NCBI GenBank assembly: GCA_025716855.1
Contig: JAIXMQ010000001.1
Span: forward strand, 124,001 to 188,000
Origin: Pilaira anomala
Lineage: Eukaryota; Mucoromycota; Mucoromycetes; Mucorales; Mucoraceae
Length of the DNA: 64,000 nt
Reading direction: 5' to 3'
Every line of letters begins with the position of its first letter. Position 1 is the stretch's first letter. Both the position numbers and the translations under genes were made by a program. Under the pieces are notes generated by a model. That model was not told the DNA's origin. It did no database searches and saw nothing but the letters and a program-made list of their open reading frames with translations. Shown here piece after piece: positions 11,876 through 22,232 of the stretch.

Positions 11876-12870
11876 GATCAAGTCAAATCCACACTCTCAG
11901 CACTGCATAAGCATCTTGTTTTACATGCTTCCTTGACCCTCAAAAAACTCGAAAAAATTGTTGCTGCGAGAAACTCTGAAATCACTTTGAATAAAAGAAG
12001 AGATACGGTACTAGAATGGAAAAGGAACGAAGAAATGGATTGGCTTGCAAACTGTGTGTTTATCGATGAAGCAGGATTCAACATGCATATAAGAAATTTC
12101 GGCAGATCGAAGCGAGGATTACCTGCCAAAAGTGTAATTCCATCAAACAGAGGTGTAAGTATTACCATTGTAGGCGCAATCTGTGAAAAGGGTGTCATAG
12201 ATATAACCTTACGAAAGCCAAGAGCTGTTCAAAAAAACAGTTCTGCTGTCAAAAAGAGAAAAAATGCTGAGGGTGGATCAATTGAAGTTGTAAATGCCAG
12301 AATAGGTACTCGAAGTGAGCACTTTCTTCAATTCATCAGTGGCGTGATGGACACTCTTGATGAGCATAAGATGTTTGGCCGTCATTTGATTTTAGACAAT
12401 GCGGCTATTCATAAGGTATCAGCTGTTCAAGATTTAATCGAAAGTCGTGGGTACAAAGCTGTTTATCTGCCACCTTACTCGCCATTTTTGAACCCAATTG
12501 AGTTATTCTGGTCAAAAGTTAAGGCAGGAATTAAGAGAGACTGTCTTACTGCAAACGATAATTTGAGTGTTAGAATCATCGAGTCTGTTAAGCAAGTGAG
12601 TGTTGATGACTGCCAGGGTTGGATTAGGCATTCTCTTTCATTTTTTGATAGATGTCTAGCTTTAGAGCCAATGCTTTAATAATTTATTTGTGTATTCAAT
12701 AAATTTTTAAAAAGTTATAATGCATCACGCAAAAAAAAAAAGATCGGGTTCGCAAAAAAAAAAAAGTCTGGTACGCAAAAAAAAAATGGGGGGACGCAAA
12801 AAAAAAAAAAAAAATTAGGCGCAAAAAAAAAAAAATCAAATAGGCAAATCGATTGGAAAAATCCAATATA
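11876..12870 (+). mobile_element. Tc1/IS630-type transposon, right copy
   Basis: An open frame without stops from about 11876 to 12679 encodes roughly 267 residues. It starts with part of a helix-turn-helix region (KSTLSALHKHLV...LTLKKLEKIVAAR), then the DDE_3 catalytic core with FIDEAGF, LILDNAAIHK and NPIELFW. No ATG is placed well: an upstream TGA at 11873 closes the frame, so the first half of the DNA-binding domain is missing or lies in an unrecognised exon. The 3' flank 12680-12870 carries five phased CGC-poly-A motifs. The element ends about 55 bp beyond the 3' end of the Sec7-PH gene. The catalytic part is intact and identical to that of the left copy, which suggests recent duplication or gene conversion. 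Confidence 0.88.
12728..12836 (+). repeat. Phased CGC-poly(A) subterminal repeats
   Basis: CGC followed by 10-17 adenines occurs five times, with CGC at 12728, 12751, 12774, 12795 and 12820, i.e. every 21-25 bp. The left transposon copy retains only about three, one degenerate. The regular spacing close to two helical turns suggests transposase-binding or bent-DNA repeats at the transposon end. Confidence 0.75.
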
Positions 12871-12923
12871 TCTGATGATGACAATCCTTTTTTGTGATAC
12901 GGAAATTTTTTTATTTTTATTTT

Positions 12924-15327
12924 TTAATGAGGCGAAGGAGGCCAAGTTGTATTAGGATCATTTAATAATTCTTCAGAATCATTCACAATAATCATACTCA
13001 TATCATCATCATCCTCCTTTACAGAAGAGGCTTCAGACCCACTTCTTTGTCTACCACGAGTCTTTGGAGGAGGTTCTAACAATAATTTTTTATCCACTAT
13101 CGAAGATCGATTTGGTAAAATTGGATTGCTTTGGCTTCTACGTCGCATCATACGGTCCATTTCAACTGCTTTAGATGATACACTCTTTACATTCACTGGA
13201 TCCATAAATGGTAAGCTCTCTGTAAATGATTTAGGGAATGTAAGTCCAGGTAGTTGTGGGGTAGATCCTTGACTACTGTTGTCATCCTCGTTTATACTAC
13301 TACTGACTCGACTACTTAGACTCTTTATATCATCTTCATCTTCATCATCGTCGTCGTCGTCACTATCGTCATCGTCGTCATCGTTATCATCGTTGTTATG
13401 GTTACTCTCGTTGTCTTTTTTATTTGTATCAACATCTTGATCTTCTTCGATTTTATTCCGCATATTAGTATTACTTGGAGAATTAGGAGTGGAAGGTGCA
13501 AATGAAGTAGTTGATGTATTTTTAGATGATTGAGCCACTGTATAGAGATGTGTTGGTAAAGGTAAGGATAACTTTCGAGAGGAAGCAAGTTGAGAAGAAC
13601 ACCAAGCTAATTCCGACTCTAAAAAGTCACGGTAACAAATTAACCTTTGTAATTCAATTCTTTTGGTCTTTATCCTTTTCCCCAAAGTTTCAGCAAAAGA
13701 CAGAATACGATCTTTTGTTGATTTTGTAAAAGGAGATAAAACCATCAGATTTCTACGTAATTGTAATTCACGATCTAATAACCTCACTTGTTCATCAATT
13801 CGATCAGATAATTCTTGTACCTTTTCTTTTCCTTTTTCCTCTCTTTTTAACCTATCCGTATAATATCTTTGTTCCTTGGATGAACCCATTATGTCTTGAC
13901 TTGTAGGTCGTCTGGTAGGTCGCATACGAACACCGGTTGTCTTTAAGGTAGCAGCATAATTAATCTTTAACATCCAATCATCCATTTCCTTTTCATTATC
14001 CGCTCGTAATAAAAATTGTTGTCCATCACCCGTAATTAATCGAAAGACATGAGGGTATTTTGTGTAATCTTCATCACATATACAAATTGCATAAGAAAGT
14101 GAAACAATTTGAACGGGTCGAAGATAACTAGAAGAAGAATTGGAGGTATTATTGGATGATGATAAAGGTGTGGGTATAGGCGTAATTGAATTTGGATTGG
14201 CCGAATAAAGAGAACTGGTTGAATTCAATGTATTTGCATTCACACTTAAATTCGAACTAGATTCAACAAGAGAAGAAAAAGCGGGAAAACTATTGTTTCT
14301 TCTATTTGATAAAGAGTTCTTTTCTTCATGTTCATGTTCTAACCAATGTTGATAAGAAGAAAGATCTCCAAAGAAGATGATTTGACTTCCACTCAAGATG
14401 ACACCAAACGGTCTCCAACCTCGTGCTGTCGCCTTTTTACCACCTTGAATTAAATCATATTTTCTATCCAAAATACCTGCTTTTGTTACTCTAATTGTAA
14501 ATGTATTGTTGGTATCATTTCCATATCGACTTCGAACACCTGCTAAACATAACGATTTGGCTTTTAAAAGTGAGAAATGAACTTCCATAATAGGTATTGG
14601 CTTTAGAGTCCGTTTATAATTAAAACTATTTTCTGCTGGCATCAATTGTTCTAATCTTTGACTTAAATCTGCTAATAAAGCAAGCTAAAAAATAAAAATG
14701 TTAGAATTATACGTGTTATTTCTATCATTAAAAAAGAAAATCACGTTACGGATTGGGTATTTGGGTTTGAATCACTACTACTTTTTAACTTTGAAAACCA
14801 TGAATTTGATCTTTCTGTTCTTCCAATTGACTCTTTATGTCCATCTGCATAAGTGAATTCTGACATAACAATGTTGTCATACATAACCTAAATTCACTTC
14901 TTTTTTAGCCTTTTTTTTTTAACTGAAATCTTTCAAACTTACATCTAATATTTCTTGAGCTACACCTTCACCGCCTTCAATAATCTTTGTTCTCATAATA
15001 AATGTATCCTTATTCATCTTTTGTTTTACATTTTTATTATGTGCATCCGTATGAAGTAATAAGATAGAAAAGGAAACAGCATATACAACATCTATTATAT
15101 ATCACATGAGTTTTAAAAAAATAAAAAAAAAATAAACAATTTTTTTTTCCCTTCTTTACCTGGATTATCTACTAGACCAGGGTTACATTCATAATATCGT
15201 CTAGCAAAGTCTTCCATTGCACGATCAATTTGTTGAGCTTCTTTTGGTAATAAAACTTTGGCTAATAATTTTCTGCATTTAATCGTATATATTAGTATTT
15301 CTCCGTTCAAAAAAAGATAAAGAGAAT

Positions 15328-15361
<34 letters not shown>

Positions 15362-15470
15362 TTTACCTTAAAGCTGTATCAATTGATTCTCCACAAAAGT
15401 TAAACTTTTCTACTTGAGACGCGAAGCTTACTTCTCCATGTTTATTGGTGTCATCGCTAGGACCTGCCAT
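12924..15470 (-). CDS. Sec7-PH ARF guanine-nucleotide exchange factor (EFA6/Syt1-like)
   Basis: Five exons: 15470-15367, 15272-15160, 15091-14943, 14887-14750 and 14684-12924, giving 754 residues. The Sec7 domain begins almost at the N-terminus and retains the glutamic finger in LPKEAQQIDR (Glu46), followed by RRYYECNPGLV and SILLLHTDAHNKNV. A PH domain spans about residues 200-420, with a serine/asparagine-rich insertion, then a coiled-coil helix (about 440-540), a run of Asp/Glu and a basic tail. This order (Sec7, PH, coiled coil) is that of EFA6/PSD-type exchange factors, which load GTP on ARF GTPases at the plasma membrane or endosomes; fungal relatives include Syt1 and Yel1. The first half of a normal Sec7 domain appears to be absent. 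The start is the only in-frame ATG before the domain. It shares a 334-bp divergent promoter with the gene at 15805. Confidence 0.85.
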
Positions 15471-15804
15471 GCGTACTTTCTTTTTTCTTTCGTTTTTTCG
15501 GGTTTGGGTTTAGAGTGTTGACCGGGATGAAAACAGATTAGAGATAGTTGTATATATTTATAAGGGTTATATAGTTATTTATATAAAAAGAATATTAAAA
15601 AAAGAGAGAGAGAGAAAAAGAGAAACGTATAAAAAAAAAAGGAGAATACTATTTATTTATTTATTTTTTAAATTGAAGCAAAAACGGGAAAAAAAAAATC
15701 CCATTTTTTTTTTTTTTTATATGTCAGTTTTTTTTTTCATAATTTTTTTTTTTTTTTTTTTTTTATTGTTTATTCCACTCTAATTCATTTTTTAAAAAAG
15801 AAGC
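15471..15804. promoter_or_regulatory. Divergent promoter between Sec7-PH and Med11-like genes
   Basis: The 334 bp between the two start codons are rich in poly-T/poly-A, including long T runs at about 15707-15719 and 15747-15764 and a (TTTA)n stretch near 15650-15669. Poly(dA:dT) tracts typically exclude nucleosomes in fungal promoters. No specific factor site is claimed. Confidence 0.5.
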
Positions 15805-16346
15805 ATGTCTCAATATATCGATGAAGAAGGTTGCATGGCAGAAAGTACGATGCGTATAAAAGATCTAGCACAAGCCGAAAAAGTAAAATAGAAAACAATA
15901 CATGGTTATTCCATCACGAGCTAATGACCGTTTTAGAAACTGGTTTTGTTACTTGAAACAGCTGCAGAAGCTATTTCTATTTTATCTGATGAAGCTCCAG
16001 CCGATCAAGACACGAACGCTTTTATTCATGATCGTGCTGACCAATTTCATGAATTAGCGAAACGTTATTTTGCTCTTGTGAATGTATGTGTGCATTATAT
16101 ATATATATACATATATATTTTGTCAGTAAAAAAACTTATTTCAGGTCTATTTAGGATATTCAATTTGCATTGAGAAGTCACACGCATTATTTAACAGAGG
16201 AAGCAAGTATCACATCATCAGCAAACAAAATTATACCCTTCAAGAATTCTGTACTCGGTCAATATAAAGAATTAGAAATTTGGACTGATGCTATTCAAAC
16301 GATTAGTCAACGTATAGCAGAGATTAAAAGTATCGCTACTGAATAA
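15805..16346 (+). CDS. MED11: Probable Mediator complex subunit 11
   Basis: Three exons, 15805-15882, 15937-16083 and 16155-16346, giving 138 residues. The protein is almost entirely helical: IKDLAQAEK leads into a long helix with AAEAISILSDEAP, then FHELAKRYFALVNDIQFALRSHTHYLTEEA. Length, the early short helix and the paired coiled-coil helices match Med11, the head-module subunit that pairs with Med22 and contacts the pre-initiation complex. There is no active-site motif to make this certain; another small helical scaffold subunit is the main alternative. The second intron acceptor was chosen at TTTAG before GATATTCAA because it keeps an amphipathic helix; the acceptor eleven bases earlier (CAG) gives an unlikely sequence. 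The stop lies 13 bp from the stop of the convergent Mgs1 gene. Confidence 0.65.
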
Positions 16347-16359
16347 TAATTATTATTTT

Positions 16360-17733
16360 TTATTCAAGGAACTTTCGATCTTGTAATTCAGTAGGTAAAT
16401 ACGTTTGATTTACTGGTTCATCATAATCTGGATTATATTTGTATCCACTACCATACCCCAAATTCTAATTTAAAAAAAAAAAGAGTAAATAAATGGGTTT
16501 TCATACAAATATATATATATATATATATTACCTTCATTAATTTCGTGGGTGCATTACGAATATGCAATGGTACTGGATAACTTGGTTCTTGTCGAATAGT
16601 TTGTTTTACTAGATTATAAGCTTTATAACTTCTTACACTCTTTTTCGTTTCAGCCAGATGAACTACCAAATGAGCCAAGATCGTATCACATTCAGGCATC
16701 CCAATCTTTTCACAAGCATGAAAAGCAGACATGGCCAAAGGTAAAGCTGTGTTATCTGCTAAACCAATATCTTCGCTTGCACAGCGTACTAATCTTCTTG
16801 CCACAAACAATGGATCCTCGCCTGCTTCCAACATACGACCTAACCAATACAATGCTGCATTTGCATCACTTCCTCGAATACTCTTATGCAGTGCACTGAT
16901 AATATCATAATGTTGATCTCCATTACGGTCATATAATAAATGTGATTTTTGAAATGCTCCTTTGACTGTTTCAATTTCTAAAGGGGATGTCTTGCTTGGT
17001 AATAAGCTTACTGCGATTTCCAATGTATTTAATGCAGTTCGAGCTACAAATATGTTGTATGTGAATAACATGTATATACATGTATAGGTATATTTTTTTT
17101 CTTTTACCATCACCGTCACTAAAGGCGGCTAATTGCTTTATTGCATCTTCATCCTGACTTGTATCTACATCATTTCCATCATCTCCTCTCCATTTCTGTA
17201 ATCCTCTTACAAGAATTGATTCAATATGATCTTGATCTAAGCGTTGTAACACAAATACTTTACATCTTGACAAAAGAGCCGAATTGACTTTAAAACTAAA
17301 CAAAACAAATGTCAGTGTATATGCTTTCACACTATATATATATATGTCATACCTTGGGTTTTCAGTCGTGGCACCTATTAAATGAATGGTACCATGTTCA
17401 ACATAAGGCAAGAACAAATCTTGTTGAACCTTTGTAAACCTATGAATTTCATCGATAAATACAATGGTCTTTTGACCTGTTAAATTTAAAGTGCCTTTTG
17501 CTTCTTCGAACGCTTTTTTGACATCGGCAGCACCATGACTTGTGGCGCTCAGCTCAATAAATCGAGATCGTGTCATTTTAGATATAATTCTTGCTACAGT
17601 TGTTTTACCACATCCAGGTGGTCCCCATAACATCATTGAAGGTATACGATCACTATCAATCAAACGTCTCAAGATACCTTCTGTACCTAACAACTCTTCT
17701 TGTCCAACAAAATCATCTAATGAACTTGGTCGA

Positions 17734-17764
<31 letters not shown>

Positions 17765-18240
17765 GTTATTAACTACCTCACTTTGTATATTATATAGATT
17801 CCTTACCTTTGGCAGCTAATGGCATGGATTCGAAAGTGATATCCTTTTTGGTTCTCTTGTGTGACATAATCGGTGGTAAAGCATCTACCGTGCGTTTTGT
17901 AGGTGTGAATAGGTTATTGTTGTTGTTGGAAGAGTCGGGTATGGTTCGTTTAGGGGTGGAGAGAAGTTTATTGGATTTTGGTGCAAATAAGGGCGCCATA
18001 CGATTTCCAGTGGGTTCTACTGGTGGTGTTGGTGTTGGTGTTGGTGTTGGTGTTGGTGTTGGTTCTTTCTCAGGTTCAGGAGCAGGGCAGTTTGCGTCAA
18101 TATGAATATTAATAGTAGCGGTAGGCACAAATTGAAAGCAAATAGGACATTGCACTAATTGTTACAAGTCAGGTTTTTTTTTTAAGTAATGTCTATTTAA
18201 AAAACGATTTTAATCTACCTTTTTTTGAAGGATCTGACAT
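16360..18240 (-). CDS. MGS1: WRNIP1/Mgs1-type AAA+ ATPase (RarA family)
   Basis: Six exons: 18240-18219, 18154-17807, 17734-17353, 17295-17108, 17043-16532 and 16464-16360, giving 518 residues. A Rad18-type UBZ zinc finger (CPIC...H...C, about residues 11-30) is followed by a Thr-Pro repeat linker, then RPSSLDDFVGQ, Walker A GPPGCGKT (Lys167), Walker B VFIDEIH (Asp218), sensor 1 GATTENP and the RarA C-terminal tetramerisation region. The enzyme acts at stalled replication forks and interacts with ubiquitinated PCNA in yeast and animals; bacterial RarA is the orthologue. The UBZ is expected to bind ubiquitin. The Thr-Pro run comes from a (GGTGTT)n-type repeat at about 18022-18060. The third exon is preceded by an (AT)n intron tract at 17738-17763. 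All splices restore conserved family sequence, so the model is strong. Confidence 0.95.
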
Positions 18241-19007
18241 GGTGGTTTAATTAAAAGAGTTACAGAAAAAAAAAATGAAAAAATTTGAACGTCTAAATGC
18301 CCTCACCCTATTTTTAGCGGTGGACTCCGATTTTAACTACTACACGCAAAGTTTATATTACGGGTTGGCGATTCTAACTTTATTCTATGCATATTGTTCA
18401 AGTACATATAAAGAGTAACTATGCCAGCTGTCTTCAGCTAGATTAGTAGACTACTAAAAATATCTTAAACTCCTTTGACTTTTCTTCATGATTTCATCAA
18501 CCTTTTTTTTAGTATCACTTGTATATTTTTTCCTCATAACTGATCTATATAGACTTAAAGCCAAATTTTTATTTTAGTGGAGCTGCAGTTTCCATACAGT
18601 ACTTCCACTCACTCTTTTAGAAATGCTGGTCATATTTTTAAAATCAATTGGGCTCTTATTTTACGTATACTACTACATGTCAAAAGAAATTAAGTTTTAT
18701 CCGAGTTATTCTTGTTTGTTACTTTTTTTTTTTAAAAAAAAAGAGTTATATACTATTGTTTGGTGGTGTCTAAGAAAAACAATGTAATTAATTTTTGTGT
18801 TTTTGCATTTATCCATTGCATTATCATCCTTTTCTTTTCTTTTTTATGCTTATATATATATATATATATATGCGTGTTCCGCATATGTATTGTTGCCACA
18901 TTATAGGCAATGTTAATTGTATTATATGTATCTTATAAGACTTCAGTTAGTGTACCTCCTCGTGGTTAGATTTGGGAAACTTTCTTCACTTTGGAAAAAT
19001 TACCTAT
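18241..19007. other. Upstream region of Mgs1 gene, start of repeat-rich zone
   Basis: No gene is seen. The first 60 bp are the Mgs1 promoter/5' UTR. The rest is AT-rich with an (AT)n run near 18852-18871. Confidence 0.5.
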
Positions 19008-19275
19008 GTTAACGAAACGAGGATCGAAAATGTGATACATGTTCTCTGAGCCACACTTTATTTTCATTAACAATAATAATAATAATAATAATAAATTTTC
19101 CCTTTCTTCCCTCTATCTTACAAGCTAGCTACGGAATTTCATTTTTTTTCCTTGGAGGGAAATCAGATAAAATATAATGAAAAATATATTAAACTAAATA
19201 AAATAATAATCAATGAAATATTCGTTTATACTATGGGTGTGTATGTATCACATTTTCGGTCTTCGTTTCGTCAAC
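19008..19275. repeat. Inverted repeat pair 1 (DIRS-like termini)
   Basis: A 33-bp arm at 19008-19040 and its reverse complement at 19243-19275 agree at 30 of 33 positions by eye. The right arm begins about 25 bp beyond the stop codon of the tyrosine recombinase fragment, which is where a DIRS-type element would carry its terminal or internal complementary repeat. An (AAT)n run lies between the arms at about 19071-19093. Confidence 0.75.
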
Positions 19276-19300
19276 ATTGGTATTGCTTGTCGTACCTAAA

Positions 19301-19654
19301 CTAATCCCAGTTGATCTCTAATGTGATATTGTTTTCCGTAGAAAAAAGAGTTGAATTGTTAATGGCCGTACTCGAAGATAGTTGTGACGATGGCTTGTAA
19401 TAGTAATTTTCAAACGTGCTTGAGTTTAAGCTCCAATTTGCATGCTTCTTTACATCTTGAATAGAGTGTCCCGATTCAACGGCTTTTGTACTAGAGGCTG
19501 CTCGCAACGAGTATGCTTGGAAATTAGCAGTGTCGATCCCAGCTTGTTTCATTGCAGTTGTTATCCAATTGTCTACAGTACTTGGGCGTACGGATGTTGG
19601 TGTTATGTTTGATGAGTCCAGGTACGTTAGAAAAAACGAATGAGCTTCGGGCAA
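19301..19654 (-). pseudogene. DIRS-like tyrosine recombinase C-terminal fragment
   Basis: A 117-residue frame carries the catalytic end of a tyrosine recombinase: a YSLRAASSTKAVESG block with the conserved Arg, then KHANWS, then the nucleophile region FENYYYKP. SLRAAS-type motifs are typical of the recombinases of DIRS-group retrotransposons and cryptons rather than phage integrases. Only the last third of the domain is present and no reverse transcriptase is found nearby, so this is a fossil. The stop is followed directly by the inverted repeat at 19243-19275, consistent with the 3' end of a DIRS element. Confidence 0.75.
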
Positions 19655-19950
19655 GTCATGTCATAATACTTATTGAAGTATGCCCTTCAATAAATCGACG
19701 TATTTGAAGATTGGAAAACCTATTATTAAAACTACTACTTTTGGATTACAGTTTGAATTTGACTTATATATAAAACAATATTTTTCTTTTCTTACTTTAT
19801 CTCTAAGTTTTACCTTATTTCTCTTTCCCATTTCAAGATCAACTACTTCAAGCACAACTATAGCTCAATCTATATTAAATTACAATACGGAAAAAAATAT
19901 TGCATTGGAATTCAGAGCAGAGGCAACTGAGGTTGGTTTAGAAACGATAA

Positions 19951-20214
19951 GCAACCAAAATGTTGTTGCCGAAGCGAAGACTAAAAATGTGGTACGGCCC
20001 ACCCAATATTTATTTCTTGGCTTCAATGGCTCAAAGGAACACCATCTTAAAAAATAAAAATAAAAAACATATATATATATATACAGATAGGTAGCATAGA
20101 AAGATGTAAAGACATGGGAGTTCAAAGATATCTTTATTATAATGTTGAAAATAAAGCATGGCTTGGAAAGCCCAGTACCACATTTTAGCCTTCGCTTCAG
20201 TGACATTTTGGTTC
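19951..20214. repeat. Inverted repeat pair 2, related to pair 1
   Basis: The arm 19951-20000 is, in reverse complement, closely similar to 20170-20214. All four arms (this pair and the pair at 19008/19243) share a core GTAYCACATTTT followed by GYCTTCGYTTC, and both pairs enclose about 265 bp. They therefore appear to be two diverged copies of the same palindromic terminal structure. Confidence 0.7.
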
Positions 20215-20956
20215 CGGAATATGGCCAGTCAAGTTCATATTGATATTTACAGTTCTTCTTGGATCAAAGATCCCTGCAACAGAAGTATCACATTTCTCAC
20301 GCTCTCGTATAGTCATTGTGAGCTTATATCTTGTAAAATATTTTTTCATGTTTAAGTTGTCAACATCAAGGCCACGGGTCATAGTATTTCTCAACTTGCG
20401 TTCTTGTATAGATATCAGTTGAGTTTGGTTCCAACTGATTCAGCTGCTCTAATGACTTCAATTGTTTTCTTTGCTCAAGGTGTGGCATGGTAGTATCAAT
20501 ATAGAGTACCTTTCTACTGTTTTGATGCTTATGGTAGCCTAATAAATCATAAATAGCTTCTACAATACCAACTTTTCTTGATGCAAAATGATCCGCAGTA
20601 GTACTCGAGGTGATATTGACGTGTGTGTCTGATTTTGATAGATACTTTATTGATAAATATACTTCTACCTGTCTATCATAACAAATCTGAATATCCATGG
20701 TAGCCCGCAAAGCCGAAGGCAAAAAAGGGTTATATTGATTAATGCAGTCAGATTGAGCGTTACGTTTAACGTGTACTCGGTCATTTGTATCTTCATATGT
20801 TTGATTTAACGGAGGTTTGGGAAATCCAAATCTACATTGAGTATTATTTTTTGAAGCAATAATTTCTGCAAGTATGCGTGTGTACTCTTGCTCATCATAA
20901 CTGAAGGTTAAGAAACACTGAGGGGGCCTTTTTTTGGAGAAAGATATGCGCACCAT
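20190..20956 (-). pseudogene. Helitron-type Rep/helicase gene fragment
   Basis: The frame 20956-20366 encodes the Helitron_like_N/Rep region: KRPPQCFLTFS, CRFGFPKPP, a YNPFLPSALRATMDIQ block and the two-tyrosine region YLSIKYLSKSDT, ending at VEKYYDP. A second frame, 20394-20197, continues the same protein after a frameshift near 20375 (LNMKKYFTRYKLTM...). No PIF1 helicase domain follows, and the continuation runs into the DIRS-like repeat. It is a truncated, frameshifted copy of a rolling-circle transposon protein, with no flanking CTRR hairpin recognised. Confidence 0.8.
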
Positions 20957-21034
20957 ATTTGAGCGCCATATTTTTTTTTACAGATACTACTATTGGGGAT
21001 TTTTTTATTAGACAATGAATCACTTCTAAAACTA

Positions 21035-21180
21035 TTAAAGTTTTGATATGACTTACCACTGACAACATGTTTTATGCAGATTTCTTCAAATTTATTTGTT
21101 TCTTGAAACAAGCTCTTGTCTGAATAGAGACGTATGAAATTAAAGAAGAAATCAAGAGGGTAACGGCAAGGAAGATTCAT
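21035..21180 (-). other. Repeated exon-like unit, copy 1
   Basis: A minus-strand segment translating as SLFQETNKFEEICIKHVVSG and followed by a splice-donor-like GGTAAGT. Similar segments occur at 27281-27375 and 28600-28700, all on the same strand. They look like exon ends of one repeated, unrecognised gene or transposon family. Confidence 0.45.
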
Positions 21181-21256
21181 TTTATATATAATATATAAAA
21201 AAAAAGAAATAAAGTGAAAAGAAAAGGAAAGAGAAAAAGAAAAAAGAGTGATTTAT

Positions 21257-22232
21257 AAAGGGAAAACTTGAATGTCACCCACTAAATTTCTTTCTCGGAT
21301 TAATTGTCACCCACTATTTTGTATTTTTTTTTTCAGAGCAAAAAAAAAAATAAAATAAAATAAAAAGCTGCATATTCATCAAATTTTTTTTTTGTCACCC
21401 GCTTCTTGTTTTTTAAGCAAAATATTCCAACCAAAACCCACTTTTCAAAATGAACTTTTTTACTTGCCATTTTGAAACTTTTCTTTAAAAAAATTAAAGC
21501 TCAAAATACTTAAGACAATCATATTTTTTATAGCTTTCTAAGCGAATTAATAAAAGGAAGTTTGGGGTTATCTTTATCATGTTAATTCAATAATGTTTAA
21601 GTAATTCTATAGAAGATAACGATTTTCAAGACCCTTTCCCATTCAGCTCTTTAGTATCAGAGGAACATAAATATCCAAAGGGCTGGGTTAATGTATGTAC
21701 ATATATATGTGAAAAGATGCTCAAAGACCTCGATTTTAAAAGATATTTGTTGTATATACAATTTAGCATTTTGTACCAAAGCTTGAGCCTGCGCCAGCTC
21801 GTGTAGAAGATGCGACTGGTATGTTATATACAAATCAAATACATGAAATTTTTTTTTATCAATATATCCAATACAATCATTTGTAATAGATCTGGAGACT
21901 CCCTCTAACTAGTCAACATCTTCCTAACAAACTTTTTTTTTCACATATATACATAAATCAAAAAGATTGCCTATAGAGATCTTATTAAACATATAGTTAT
22001 GTGTAAGGAAAGCAACGTAAAATTAAATACAGTGTAGATCATGGATTATTAACTAGCTCAAGCTGTACTATCTTTGATAGTCGTAGCTATCACTTCCACG
22101 ATCGTTTTGTGATAATTTTAGTTTTGTTTTCAGTAATTGATTTAATCTTTAAGTACTCAAAATACAAAATGGTGGGTGACAATTAATCCGAGAAAGGAAA
22201 TTCAGTGGGTGACATTCAAGTTTTCCCTTTGA
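21257..22232. mobile_element. TIR element (~970 bp) carrying spliced exon-like sequence
   Basis: The left terminus at 21257-21313 and the right terminus at 22173-22232 are near-perfect inverted repeats of about 56 bp starting AAAGGGAAAACTTGAATG. Each arm contains two TGTCACCCAC motifs and a third, TGTCACCCGC, lies at about 21393. No transposase is present, so it is non-autonomous. Inside, on the plus strand, exon-like pieces 21613-21692, 21767-21818 and 21890-21912 splice in frame through GTATGT...TTTAG introns and end at TAG 21912. This internal sequence is not obviously transposon-derived. Target-site duplications could not be recognised by eye. Confidence 0.75.

Noticed and set aside
12696..12945. 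Phe-rich minus-strand frames across the transposon end
   Set aside because: They are translations of the poly-A array of the transposon terminus.
13325..13863. Frames overlapping the Sec7-PH gene, both strands
   Set aside because: Out-of-frame readings of the acidic repeat and coiled-coil region.
17809..18105. Gly/Val-repeat frame on the plus strand
   Set aside because: Antisense of the Thr-Pro linker of the Mgs1 gene; an artefact of the hexanucleotide repeat.
19680..20057. 125-codon plus-strand frame
   Set aside because: Crosses the inverted repeat arm of the DIRS-like structure, has no recognisable domain and is preceded by the recombinase fossil.
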